Positions 34,884 to 42,920 of a stretch of DNA of 64,000 bases are shown piece by piece; position 1 is the stretch's first letter; every line of letters begins with the position of its first letter. Position numbers and translations under genes: made by a program. Under the pieces are notes generated by a model. It made no database searches and was not told where the DNA came from. It saw only the letters and a list, made by a program, of their open reading frames with translations. Source of the stretch: [Clostridium] saccharolyticum WM1 (GTDB taxonomy: Bacteria; Bacillota; Clostridia; Lachnospirales; Lachnospiraceae); assembly GCF_000144625.1 (NCBI RefSeq), contig NC_014376.1, positions 3,806,501-3,870,500 on the forward strand. The letters run 5' to 3'.

Positions 34884-34913
34884 TATATTGCCTCACATTA
34901 TTGCCTTTGTCAA
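34884..34913 (-). promoter_or_regulatory. Promoter of the orphan gene
   Basis: On the minus strand TTGACA (34908-34913), an 18-base spacer and AATATA (34884-34889) precede the AT-rich gene's GGAGG and ATG 34833. A second TTGACA lies further upstream. Confidence 0.5.
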
Positions 34914-34970
34914 TACAAAGTTTTATTTGTTTGTCAAGTTATATTTTGTTCGGAAAAAGATGAGTTGTAC

Positions 34971-35183
34971 CTATATATTGTAATAGTAGAACACAATCTC
35001 TTTGATCTGCCAGATACATTCGGCGATCACATAGAAAACTACGGTGTTTTTCGCCCGCTTCCTATACCGCGCCTGTTCTTCCTCTGCCGATTGCAGGCAG
35101 ATCATGCAGTAAATAAAGCGGAACACCGCACCCAAGCGGATAAGGGAAATGACCGCCGTGGAAATATCGTCGAGGGTTATCAT
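34971..35183 (-). CDS. Small membrane protein of the ICE
   Basis: 70 aa from ATG 35183. Two hydrophobic stretches (VISLIRLGAVFRFIYCMICL and NTVVFYVIAECIWQIKEIVFYYY) with a charged middle (EEEQARYRKR) predict a two-helix membrane protein. It starts 13 bases after the TrbL-like stop. Small membrane proteins at this place in related elements may be VirB-type accessories; the exact function is unknown. Confidence 0.65.
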   Translation of the reverse strand: MITLDDISTAVISLIRLGAVFRFIYCMICLQSAEEEQARYRKRAKNTVVFYVIAECIWQIKEIVFYYYNI

Positions 35184-35196
35184 TTCATCACCGCCT

Positions 35197-36039
35197 TTAC
35201 TTGACCATACCCTTTGCCATACCCACAAGGCGGACGGAATGATACATATTGTTGATGACACCTGCGCCGCCTCCGCCGGTGGGAACCATAAACTCACTGA
35301 GGAAACGAGGGGTCTTGATGGCAAGCACGATGCAGGCAATGCCCCAAAAGATATTCATTATGCTTACATTCATCATCATGCCGACACCCAGCTTGCAAAG
35401 GCATATCTGCACCACCACCGCAAAGGTGGTCTGAAAGAATTTATTGATATAGGTCTTGAAAATGCCCTTGTCGCTGTCCAGTAAGCCGACGCAGGCAAGA
35501 GGCAGGCCAATGCGCAGAATCATAATTTCCAGCCCTCTCATCAGGAATTGGAAATACAGCACAAAGTAGCATATCACGAAAACCAACCCGAAAATGGCTG
35601 TCACCAGTCCGAGTGAGCTGATCCCGTTTACCCAAGCCTGCCAGTTATAGCCTGTGCTTGCGCTGATTGCCGCCATCAGTTCATCCGTCAGGCTTTGCGT
35701 GATCTCGGCAAGCCAGCCGTACATGACCGGAAAGCAGACCGCCACGGCAATGGCCTGGATAAAACGAATGACCAAATAGGCCGGTTCTGCGTCCGGGTCG
35801 CCGTCCGTCCACATGACATAGCACTCAAATCCTTTTTTCAGAAATTTGAGGATAATGAGGGACACGCCAAAGCCCAGCAGAATATCAAACAGCACGCTCA
35901 CCATACTGCCGCCGCCTACCGCCGTCATGTACTGGTCGGCGTTTAATGTCATGGGAACAAGACCGGAGAGCATTTCATCAATGAATATCACCGCGCCGTT
36001 TAGAATCGCAACAATCAGCAGTACAAGAATTACTTCCAA
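35197..36039 (-). CDS. TrbL/VirB6-like polytopic membrane protein
   Basis: 280 aa with about six membrane segments (around 5-25, 45-65, 87-110, 140-185, 205-250), the layout of VirB6/TrbL channel subunits in Gram-positive ICEs. The C-terminal MVPTGGGGAGVINNMYHSVRLVGMAKGM is Gly-rich. It would form part of the inner-membrane channel with VirB4 and PrgI. ATG 36039 follows GGAGGTG. Confidence 0.8.
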   Translation of the reverse strand: MEVILVLLIVAILNGAVIFIDEMLSGLVPMTLNADQYMTAVGGGSMVSVLFDILLGFGVSLIILKFLKKGFECYVMWTDGDPDAEPAYLVIRFIQAIAVAVCFPVMYGWLAEITQSLTDELMAAISASTGYNWQAWVNGISSLGLVTAIFGLVFVICYFVLYFQFLMRGLEIMILRIGLPLACVGLLDSDKGIFKTYINKFFQTTFAVVVQICLCKLGVGMMMNVSIMNIFWGIACIVLAIKTPRFLSEFMVPTGGGGAGVINNMYHSVRLVGMAKGMVK

Positions 36040-36096
36040 TCGAACATCACCTCCTTGCCCTGCGGGATCTCCCGCAGGGCATAAATTCCGTGCGGC

Positions 36097-36372
36097 TTAC
36101 TCTGCCGGGACCGTTTCTTCCCCTTGGCTATGGTAAACCTCCAGCACGGTGTCTTTGATTTGACCATGCAGCTCCGGCGTGATGGGAAAGCAAATGTCCC
36201 GGTAATCCCCGGCATTGGTTTTCCTGCTGGGCATAAATACGCAGGGGCCTTTTTCGCATTCGACAATGCGCACCCCGGTAATCAGAAACTCGTTGTTCAA
36301 GCAGACCGTGGCAATGGCCTTGAGTCTGCCTTCGTCACTCAAATGCGCAACGATTTTAGCGGTTACTTTCAT
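36097..36372 (-). CDS. SpoVG-family RNA/DNA-binding protein
   Basis: 91 aa from ATG 36372 (AAAGGAG). MKVTAKIVAHLSDEGRLKAIATVCLNNEFLITGVRIVE and PSRKTNAGDYRDICFPI match the SpoVG fold (KITDVR...LKAFASITLDDEFVIHDIKVI..., FVAMPSRKT). SpoVG proteins are small nucleic-acid-binding regulators. A copy within a conjugation operon may control element RNAs. An alternative is the host-derived gene captured by the ICE. Confidence 0.88.
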   Translation of the reverse strand: MKVTAKIVAHLSDEGRLKAIATVCLNNEFLITGVRIVECEKGPCVFMPSRKTNAGDYRDICFPITPELHGQIKDTVLEVYHSQGEETVPAE

Positions 36373-36446
36373 CTTCAATTTCTCCTTTACCTTTATAAAA
36401 ATCCCGTGCCGCCGCATCATAACGGCAGCATGGGTCATTGTGGGTC

Positions 36447-36731
36447 TTACCCTCTGTAATTGAAAAGCTCTTTGACGCGCTCAACCAGCGTAGGCAGTAC
36501 AGTGTCGTTGAACAGCATATAAAGCCCGGCCAGAAGGAGGGCGCCGATCACCACAGAAATCAAAATCTTGAGGGCAGTGTCCACAAAGCCCTCGCCGGAC
36601 TGCTGGGCAAGAACCGCACCGGATTTTGCTTTGAGTTGCTGGAGCTTCCAAACGACCGCCATGGCGGTGTCCTTCGCCTTTTCTTTCACATCGTTTACCT
36701 TGGAAATGACCTTGTTCATAAAGTTTTTCAT
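36447..36731 (-). CDS. Small single-helix membrane protein (DUF6133-like)
   Basis: 94 aa from ATG 36731 (GGAGAGC). A basic helical N-terminus is followed by an Ala/Gln/Ser-rich region (QLKAKSGAVLAQQSGEGFVDTALKILISVVIGALLLAGLYMLF) with one membrane helix. GEGFVDTA...LI resembles the pilin-like GEG..D motif of the DUF4320 protein at 23642, so it could be another pilin-type substrate of the A24 peptidase. The family (recalled as DUF6133) is uncharacterised. Confidence 0.65.
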   Translation of the reverse strand: MKNFMNKVISKVNDVKEKAKDTAMAVVWKLQQLKAKSGAVLAQQSGEGFVDTALKILISVVIGALLLAGLYMLFNDTVLPTLVERVKELFNYRG

Positions 36732-36819
36732 CGTGTTTGCTCTCCTTTTCATTGATAGATTTTGAGTTATGATAACGCCGGGAGAGGTTTCCCGGCCTTA
36801 TACCGAAGGGTTCATCGGC

Positions 36820-37182
36820 TTACTGGTAATAGCCGATGATGATATTGAGGGTGGCGCTGCCCAGCACCGCACCGATGCAGGACACAATCGCAACCACAAT
36901 GCGGTTGTTCCATTTTTTCTGATCCATCTCGTCCGCTGCGCTTCGCCTGATACAGAAATAGATAATGAGCAGACCCGCCACCACGGGAGCCAGAATCATC
37001 AGCCATGTGGTGGCGTCCTGAATGAGCTTTTCCGTACCCTTGGCTATCTGGCTGTCGCCAATCCCGGCGGCATAGGCCACCGTGCTGTTTTGAAGCATGA
37101 GAAAAGCGGTGAGCGCTACTGCACTCACCGCCTTACCTTTGGCTCTGATTTTTTTAATCATCTGTTCCATCTTCACTTTCAC
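36820..37182 (-). CDS. VirB2/TrbC-type pilin-like protein
   Basis: About 120 aa. GTG 37182 (12 bases after GGAGG) is preferred; ATG 37170 is possible. A signal sequence ending TVAYAAG is followed by two hydrophobic helices separated by a charged loop (ATTWLMILAPVVAGLLIIYFCIRRS...NRIVVAIVSCIGAVLGSATLNIIIGYY). This is the arrangement of VirB2-type conjugative pilins. Its start overlaps the VirD4 stop. It would be the extracellular channel or pilus subunit. Confidence 0.65.
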   Translation of the reverse strand: MKVKMEQMIKKIRAKGKAVSAVALTAFLMLQNSTVAYAAGIGDSQIAKGTEKLIQDATTWLMILAPVVAGLLIIYFCIRRSAADEMDQKKWNNRIVVAIVSCIGAVLGSATLNIIIGYYQ

Positions 37183-39439
37183 TGTGTTTGGAACCTCCTT
37201 TCCGAAACCCTTTTTCTGAAAAAATTGCACCCATCTGAGAAGCAAACGCCTGTGACTTCTGCTGGGCTTCTTTCATCTGCAAATCCTTGGCGTAATACAC
37301 CCAAATGTTCCACAGGGGAATATCGCCTGTCATGTCAGATAGAACCGGCCGGGCTGCTTCCCTTACTTCCCGCACCATGCGGTTATGCTCCTTGCCGCCC
37401 AATCCGCACATCTGATTAAAATACCACTGTGACAGGTCGGGAGCGTTCATCATAGCCGGATGGGAACGGCTGATGACAATTTGTGCCGGTCGCTGGATTC
37501 TACGGATTTCGTCCGTTGTCAAAAGCTCCCTTGCCACAAGGCTGATGCTGTGGGAGCTGGATGGATTGACATACCTTCCATGTTGGCTGGAAAGCTGATA
37601 GGCGCTGGTGGTGTACTTACCCAGCTTGTCGCATACCTCCTGCAAGGTTTCCTTATCATCCGCTTGCAGATAAATCCATGTCTGGCAGTTGGATTTAACG
37701 ATAGCCGCCGTTTCTTTGTCGTATTTTAGGGAAAGTTGTTCAAAAGATTGCAGATAGAGGTTAAATCTGCACCCTCGTCCGCCCGCCACTGTCAATTTAT
37801 TTGGAAAATCATTCAATTTTGTAAAATTTCCAAATTCATCCAGCACAAAGTTGACCCGGCGTTCCAGCCTGCCGCCCCGCTGATCGGATTGACGGACCAG
37901 CAACTCATAGAGCTGGGATACCATTAGACTGGCAATAGGGTAATAGGTTGTTTTCTCGTCCGGCAGAATCATAAACAGCGCCTGCTTTTTCTGCCCGATC
38001 TCCGAAATGTTGTAGTCGCTCTTATGGGTGACAGAGTAGACCGAACGGCTGGTAAACAGGCGTAGGGTAGTCAGTGCCGAGGTATCAAAGCTGCCCTTGG
38101 TGCGGCTTGGCGCAACCTCGGCAATGGACATGAGCGCCCGTGCCGGGTGGCTGCTGGGTAGCTTTTTCATGTACTCACTCATAGGAGTTTTGCCGCCCAC
38201 GGATTTACTCATCTCCGCGATAAACCAGTACACATTGGTCAGGTTCTGATACTCTGGCCGCTTTTTGTTGTCCACTACCACACAGAGAATCGCCGCTGCT
38301 ATGGTGGATTTCTCACCGTTTTCCCAAATCTTCTCGTTGGAAACATCATTGCCCACAAGGATGTTGGTAATATCCCACGCATACATTTCCGCACGCTCCA
38401 TGTCACCCTTGTTGACCGCATCAATGACCGGCTGAAGGAGATTGTAACGGGTGCTCTTTTCAGGGTTCTTAAAATCCAGACAGATTACCTCAAAGCCCAG
38501 CTTTTTAAGGAATACCGAGGTGTAATGAAACAGTTCGGCCTTGGGGTCGCTGATGACAAGGCTTTCCCCGGCAAGCCCCAGCAGGCAGATGGACTGGATG
38601 ACAAGGCACCGGGTCTTGCCGGAACGGGTAGCGCCGATGGTCAGGGTATGGGTATCATCGGGAATGTAGTAAAGCCGTTCGGACGGCTCTCCAAGCTCTT
38701 TCGCTCTGATTTTCTCCGTGCCTACCACGATGCCGCCCTCATTAAACAGCTTGTAGGGGTCTGCTTTCTCTTTCTCCGGTTTATTCTGTGGGACAGCCGG
38801 GGTATCCTGCGGCTGTCCCTTGGTTAAATGCGCAGCCGCAAGGTCATAATCCACCGTTTCAAAGTCCTCATCCTGTATCATGTCCTCCTTTTCTTCCTTT
38901 GGATTTATAGGAACAGGCAGTGTGACGGATTCGTCCTGTGCCGCCGTACCTTGCCCGGTTTCCACTTGCTCTAAAAGCATACCTTCATTTTCGCTTTTCT
39001 TCACAAACGGCAGATCATCAAATCCTGTGTCCAGCAGCTTGCGAATAATGGGATGCGCCGGATGGATGACCTGTGTTCCAAACACCTTGCCTTTTTCTTC
39101 TTCCCGCAGCCACCGGGCCGAACCGTGCTGATACTGTCCTACCGGGGCAGGAGTAAAAATGTCCTCGGCTACCCGCACAAGCTCACTTTGATAGGGTCGG
39201 TTGTTCTGCACCCAAAACAGGACACAGCATAGGCACAGAAATCCCTCAAAGGATAAGAACAACAAAAGCTGCTGGCGCTGGGTAAACAGCCCTGTGATAC
39301 AATCCCATAACGGGAGTAAAGTCAAGGTGCGGACCCGATGCGACAGCAGCCCATGCAGAGCCGCAGTAAAGAACAGGTTGAAAATTGTGCCAAGGCCAAT
39401 GATGATGGAGCCTAAAATGAGCTTTTCCTTTTTCTTCAT
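37154..39439 (-). CDS. VirD4/TraG-type coupling protein
   Basis: 761 aa from ATG 39439 (the frame's TTG two codons earlier lies inside the upstream gene). Two N-terminal membrane segments are followed by a Pro/Glu-rich linker (~150-230). Walker A is GATRSGKTR (~258-266) and SLVISDPKAELFHYTS follows. Walker B NFVLDEFGNF and NLYLQSFEQL are also present. It is the CD1115-like VirD4 of CTn4-type elements. It docks the relaxosome to the VirB channel and is essential for transfer. Confidence 0.93.
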   Translation of the reverse strand: MKKKEKLILGSIIIGLGTIFNLFFTAALHGLLSHRVRTLTLLPLWDCITGLFTQRQQLLLFLSFEGFLCLCCVLFWVQNNRPYQSELVRVAEDIFTPAPVGQYQHGSARWLREEEKGKVFGTQVIHPAHPIIRKLLDTGFDDLPFVKKSENEGMLLEQVETGQGTAAQDESVTLPVPINPKEEKEDMIQDEDFETVDYDLAAAHLTKGQPQDTPAVPQNKPEKEKADPYKLFNEGGIVVGTEKIRAKELGEPSERLYYIPDDTHTLTIGATRSGKTRCLVIQSICLLGLAGESLVISDPKAELFHYTSVFLKKLGFEVICLDFKNPEKSTRYNLLQPVIDAVNKGDMERAEMYAWDITNILVGNDVSNEKIWENGEKSTIAAAILCVVVDNKKRPEYQNLTNVYWFIAEMSKSVGGKTPMSEYMKKLPSSHPARALMSIAEVAPSRTKGSFDTSALTTLRLFTSRSVYSVTHKSDYNISEIGQKKQALFMILPDEKTTYYPIASLMVSQLYELLVRQSDQRGGRLERRVNFVLDEFGNFTKLNDFPNKLTVAGGRGCRFNLYLQSFEQLSLKYDKETAAIVKSNCQTWIYLQADDKETLQEVCDKLGKYTTSAYQLSSQHGRYVNPSSSHSISLVARELLTTDEIRRIQRPAQIVISRSHPAMMNAPDLSQWYFNQMCGLGGKEHNRMVREVREAARPVLSDMTGDIPLWNIWVYYAKDLQMKEAQQKSQAFASQMGAIFSEKGFRKGGSKHSESEDGTDD

Positions 39440-40128
39440 CGGCAAAGCTCCCCTTCCGGTGTAGCACCGGGGAGCAGGGTGGCGTCAAACTCAGAGTAAG
39501 CATTGCTAATCCACGCCAAAGCCTCCGGCGCCGCAACTCCCCATACCTCACCTCGTCCAACAGCCATACGATCCCCGTCCACGGGGTGCGTTAGGTGAAT
39601 GGTATCACTGTGGACATAATCCGGGCGACAGCCGGGGCCATGGGTGACAGTCCATATCTGATTGCGGGGTGTCCTATACTCCGGCTTTAGATGTTCATGC
39701 CGAAGTACCACAAGCTGCCCCTCGTAGTTTTCCCGGTTGCTTTCGGGGGTACAGTCAACTGAAGTTAAAAGCCTGTTTTCATCGGCACTGACAGGGTAGT
39801 AAGCTGGGTCATGGGGGTGGGTCACGAAAAATATCGGTATCTTGTGATTCAGAGCAAATTCAACCTCTCCCTGCATCCCTTGGCTGAATTCAGTTCCCAT
39901 GACCCAAAGTTCATCGACCTTTTCCAGCAGGGCAAGGCCAAGCTGCAAGCCTTTTTCACGCTGTTCAGGAATGGTATCGTTGCACCATTGGCTGAAAATG
40001 ATGTGAGGGGCAAGGGGAAGGACACCCTGCTCCCCTGCAAGGCTGCAATACTCCACAGCATTTTTAATATTGGTGTTATAGTCCCCACGCAGGGGACTTG
40101 CGATATACACCATGTTCAAGTTGTTCAC
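39436..40128 (-). CDS. DUF4406/nucleoside deoxyribosyltransferase-like two-domain protein
   Basis: 230 aa. The N-terminal domain has VYIASPLRGDYNTNIKNAVEYC, PLAPHIIFSQWCND and ELWVMGTEFSQGMQGEVEFA, matching the nucleoside 2-deoxyribosyltransferase-like fold (DUF4406). The C-terminal ~120 residues form a separate domain (VLRHEHLKPEYRTPRNQIWTVTHGPGCRPD), typical of ICE proteins. It may act on nucleotides or as an anti-host factor; this is inference. It overlaps the VirD4 start by 4 bp. Confidence 0.75.
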   Translation of the reverse strand: MNNLNMVYIASPLRGDYNTNIKNAVEYCSLAGEQGVLPLAPHIIFSQWCNDTIPEQREKGLQLGLALLEKVDELWVMGTEFSQGMQGEVEFALNHKIPIFFVTHPHDPAYYPVSADENRLLTSVDCTPESNRENYEGQLVVLRHEHLKPEYRTPRNQIWTVTHGPGCRPDYVHSDTIHLTHPVDGDRMAVGRGEVWGVAAPEALAWISNAYSEFDATLLPGATPEGELCR

Positions 40129-40148
40129 CTCCTGAAAAACAAAAAAAT

Positions 40149-40182
40149 GCCCCCCTGCACCATCAATGCGGTGCAGGGGGGC
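40149..40182 (-). terminator. Strong GC-rich hairpin terminator
   Basis: 13-base arms with six G-C pairs at the base (40149-40161, 40170-40182) are followed on the minus strand by T7. It ends the 40214 transcript upstream of the DUF4406/virD4 genes. The latter therefore need another promoter or read-through. Confidence 0.9.
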
Positions 40183-40213
40183 GGTTGCCGTTATTCTATT
40201 GGTAATTCAAATT

Positions 40214-41050
40214 TTAAGGCTCATAGCCGAAGTCCTCGGATTCCTCGCTATGATCATGGGATTCCTTCGCGACATTTTCCTCGAAATCCGTGTGTTCCGG
40301 CTCATTGGCTGACCGGTCAAGCTGCTTTTGCAGGAATAGGCTGGCAGGAGCGTTCACAGGCGGGATTTTCGCCTCCTCCTGAATCAGCTCGTTATAGTAC
40401 AAAACATAGGTTTTGAAGTTTGTGTTCAGCGTAGACAGCAGGCTGTCCTCGGAAACAATCAGGTCACTCACTTCCTCATAAAGCTGGCGCAGTTCAAAAA
40501 GAGGGACAACGGCGGTGGTCAGATCGTAAAGCAGATATTCGCCCTGACGGGTTCCAAAGGCTACAGCCATATCAGACATGAAATTATCAGCCACTGCCTC
40601 ATGGACAGCAAAGAAATCCTGTCCGCCTGACTGTACGAAATAGATACCGTTTCTCACCTGAACAGGAGGGGTGCTGTCTTTTTCTTGCTGGGCAGGCGGG
40701 GCGCACTCGCCAAAGTAATCGGTCAGACGCAGTTTGCCGTCACGCCTGATTTCCTCCATCATCTCCACCGCCTTGGCCTCCATGCGCTTGCAGGCGGCCA
40801 CACGCCGCTGAAGCATTTCATACATGGGAACATCTTTGATGTCCTCGCCGTAGCAGAGCCAATCCCCGTCCTGCTCTGCCATGGAAATGGCTTTGTCCGA
40901 CAATACCTCCTTGGCCTTATCTTTCGGGACCATAATCCCCTCACGCTCAATGCCGTTTTCATCTGTTGCTACAATAACATAAATATTCAGTGCGATTTCA
41001 AGGGCAGTATTGATGTTGCCCCAAATCGACTCTCCACTTGGATGGTTCAT
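40214..41050 (-). CDS. Conserved ICE protein, acidic
   Basis: 278 aa from ATG 41050 (GGAGAG). No recognised fold. It is highly acidic at the C-terminus (FEENVAKESHDHSEESEDFGYEP), with central helices. It is divergent from the XRE regulator gene and has its own promoter and terminator, so it is a single-gene unit. Family members appear in CTn4-type elements. Function is unknown; an early regulator or DNA mimic is possible. Confidence 0.65.
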   Translation of the reverse strand: MNHPSGESIWGNINTALEIALNIYVIVATDENGIEREGIMVPKDKAKEVLSDKAISMAEQDGDWLCYGEDIKDVPMYEMLQRRVAACKRMEAKAVEMMEEIRRDGKLRLTDYFGECAPPAQQEKDSTPPVQVRNGIYFVQSGGQDFFAVHEAVADNFMSDMAVAFGTRQGEYLLYDLTTAVVPLFELRQLYEEVSDLIVSEDSLLSTLNTNFKTYVLYYNELIQEEAKIPPVNAPASLFLQKQLDRSANEPEHTDFEENVAKESHDHSEESEDFGYEP

Positions 41051-41093
41051 AAAATCACTCTCCTTATCTGATGGGTTGCTCAACTACACCTAG

Positions 41094-41197
41094 ATAATAC
41101 AACTATATATCCGTATAATCAACCACTATCGTTATCTTATATTTTGTTGTGTTATACAGCATAATAAAAGAAGTATAGAATATAGGAGGATAACGAT
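41094..41197 (-). promoter_or_regulatory. Promoter of the 40214 gene with XRE-type inverted half-sites
   Basis: On the minus strand TTGATT (41117-41122), a 17-base spacer and TATTAT (41094-41099) make a good promoter for the 40214 gene. ATCGTTATC (41128-41136) and its inverse GATAACGAT (41189-41197) lie upstream; the latter overlaps the XRE ribosome site and start codon. They are candidate binding sites for the XRE protein, which could regulate itself and the divergent gene. Confidence 0.5.
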
Positions 41198-41504
41198 GGA
41201 TTTAGCTCAAAAATTCAAACAGCTCCGAACGCAAAGGGGCATTAGTGTTTATAAGCTGTCAAAGGAAACTGACATATCGGAAAATTATATTCGCAAAATT
41301 GAGAAAGGCGAAAGCCAGCCGTCTGTGCTTGTGCTTGAAAAGCTATTGAAACGCCTTGGCACAACGATTTCGGAATTCTATAACGAAAGTAACGATGTGC
41401 TGTACCCCACTGCATACGAACGGGAACTTATAGAAAGTGTCCGTGTGCTGAATCAAGAAAAGGCTGATGCGGTTCTCCATTTCGCAAAGCTGATGGCAAA
41501 GTAA
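41196..41504 (+). CDS. XRE-family HTH regulator
   Basis: 102 aa. HTH_3 domain (about 3-60): FKQLRTQRGISVYKLSKETDISENYIRKIEKGESQPSVLVLEKLLKRLG. A C-terminal helix ends LHFAKLMAK. AGGAGG precedes ATG. Divergent from the acidic gene, it is likely the ICE control repressor (inference). Confidence 0.9.
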   Translation: MDLAQKFKQLRTQRGISVYKLSKETDISENYIRKIEKGESQPSVLVLEKLLKRLGTTISEFYNESNDVLYPTAYERELIESVRVLNQEKADAVLHFAKLMAK

Positions 41505-41506
41505 AC

Positions 41507-41535
41507 GGCTGCCCTAACAAGGCAGCCACTTTTTT
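41507..41535 (+). terminator. Terminator of the XRE regulator gene
   Basis: GGCTGCC (41507-41513) and GGCAGCC (41521-41527) form a 7-base stem followed by T6. It directly follows the XRE stop and precedes convergent genes. Confidence 0.75.
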
Positions 41536-42217
41536 ATTCTCGTTCAATCCCTCGTTCCATGCTGCCAAAGAGCCAAGAGAAATCCAGCGCCTTTTCTCTT
41601 TTTTGCAACTCCGGCATAATGTCCTCAATTTTATCCACCAGCCGTTCCACAGAGTTAAAATCGTCCTGTGTCATGTCATTGTCAATGGTGCGCATTTTGA
41701 CAAGCCCCGCATAGATTACTTTCAAGTCCGTTTCGGAGAACAGCCGTTTTTCATCAATCAAGCCGCTTCTGGTAGCGAAGCTCTCAAAGGCATCCTCTTT
41801 GTTATAGAAATACTGGCGCTGGATAGGGTTTTTATTTTCGTCACAGCGATAGGTGGAAAGCACATACTCAAACAGGGGATGATGCTTGCAGGCCAGCACC
41901 ACGCCGTTATGTTCATTGATCCGATACAGGTTGTTGGGCAGCTTCACGGCGTTTTCCTCGTCAAAGGGCTTATCCGAGCAGACCCCACAAGCTACCGCCG
42001 TAGATTTGGCAAGGGTCTGTATCCTGTCCATGAGCTTATCCTGTACCTCCACAAAGGGATTTTTCATCACCATGTCATTCTTGGTGAAAAAGGCGATCAG
42101 CTTATCCCTGTGATAAATATCCGCCACATAGTCCGGCGAAGTGGAGGGCTGTACGGTAAACCCTTTCTTTTGCAGGGTTTCAAAATAGCTTTGATAAAAC
42201 TCGGTTTTGGTTTTCAT
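41534..42217 (-). CDS. Mobile-element protein, member 1 of a three-paralogue family
   Basis: 227 aa from ATG 42217. No known domain. The segment DAFESFATRSGLIDEKRLFSETDLKVIYAGLVKMRTIDNDMTQDDFNSVERLVDKIE is matched by FLERSGLKIPAPLSFSHDELRALVSCC (42229) and FTVRSGLLDENRLFSEDEMAVLYASCV (59153). The N-terminal KTKTEFYQSYFETLQKKGF also matches KTRKEFFEDFFARLTKMGF of the next gene. A likely helical domain of unknown function, unique to these ICEs; no catalytic motif is seen. Confidence 0.7.
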   Translation of the reverse strand: MKTKTEFYQSYFETLQKKGFTVQPSTSPDYVADIYHRDKLIAFFTKNDMVMKNPFVEVQDKLMDRIQTLAKSTAVACGVCSDKPFDEENAVKLPNNLYRINEHNGVVLACKHHPLFEYVLSTYRCDENKNPIQRQYFYNKEDAFESFATRSGLIDEKRLFSETDLKVIYAGLVKMRTIDNDMTQDDFNSVERLVDKIEDIMPELQKREKALDFSWLFGSMERGIERE

Positions 42218-42228
42218 AGGCAATCTCC

Positions 42229-42900
42229 TTACATTTCATTCTGAAAATAATGGCGGGGGGAGAGGTCAAGCTGCCCCGGCAGGCTTTCCTCAATCCTTGC
42301 CATCAGTTCACGGATACAGCTTTCCTGTCCGCCGTCCATCTCATTATCCAGCATGACGCACCTTGCACAGCAAGATACCAGCGCCCGAAGCTCATCGTGA
42401 GAAAAGGAAAGCGGAGCCGGTATTTTTAAGCCGCTGCGTTCCAAAAAATCATCCTGCGCCAATACGGGATCATAGAAGAAATGTTCCCTGTAAAAGCGTT
42501 TGGTGTTGTGCTTTGGCATGGCTTTCTGACAGGTAACAAACTCATATCCAAACAGCGTTGTGCGGCGGCAGAGCAACACCACCCCGGCACTCTCAAACAC
42601 CTTGATGTAGGAGCCGCCTGTCAGCAGGACCGTTTCCGTCCGTTCCATATCCGCAAAAGGCGGTCGCATACAGCAGGAAAGGTCGGTGCGGGTTTCTCCG
42701 GCCGCCTGTTCCAAAGCCCGGACTTTATCGCCGCCATAGGTTTCAAAAATAAGCTCCCCATCCTGTGTAACCACACAGAACAGGGAGCCTTCATCATAGA
42801 CTTCGGCAGCTATATCGCTTTCCATAATGCTTTCCACACGGAAACCCATTTTGGTTAGCCGTGCAAAGAAGTCCTCAAAAAATTCTTTTCTTGTTTTCAA
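42229..42900 (-). CDS. Mobile-element protein, member 2 of a three-paralogue family
   Basis: 223 aa, start ATG 42900 (AGGGAGGA site). Related to the next gene through both its N-terminus and the RSGL...SFSHDELR...MDNEMDGGQ region; the middle is Cys-rich (SCCMRPPF, VSCCARCVML). Arranged head-to-tail with the paralogue, with 11 bases between. Function is unknown. Confidence 0.7.
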   Translation of the reverse strand: MKTRKEFFEDFFARLTKMGFRVESIMESDIAAEVYDEGSLFCVVTQDGELIFETYGGDKVRALEQAAGETRTDLSCCMRPPFADMERTETVLLTGGSYIKVFESAGVVLLCRRTTLFGYEFVTCQKAMPKHNTKRFYREHFFYDPVLAQDDFLERSGLKIPAPLSFSHDELRALVSCCARCVMLDNEMDGGQESCIRELMARIEESLPGQLDLSPRHYFQNEM

Positions 42901-42920
42901 TCTACATTCCTCCCTGAAGG

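Noticed and set aside
40149..40182. GC-rich inverted repeat as a possible phage/att site
   Set aside because: It is followed by T7 directly behind a stop codon, so a terminator explains it.
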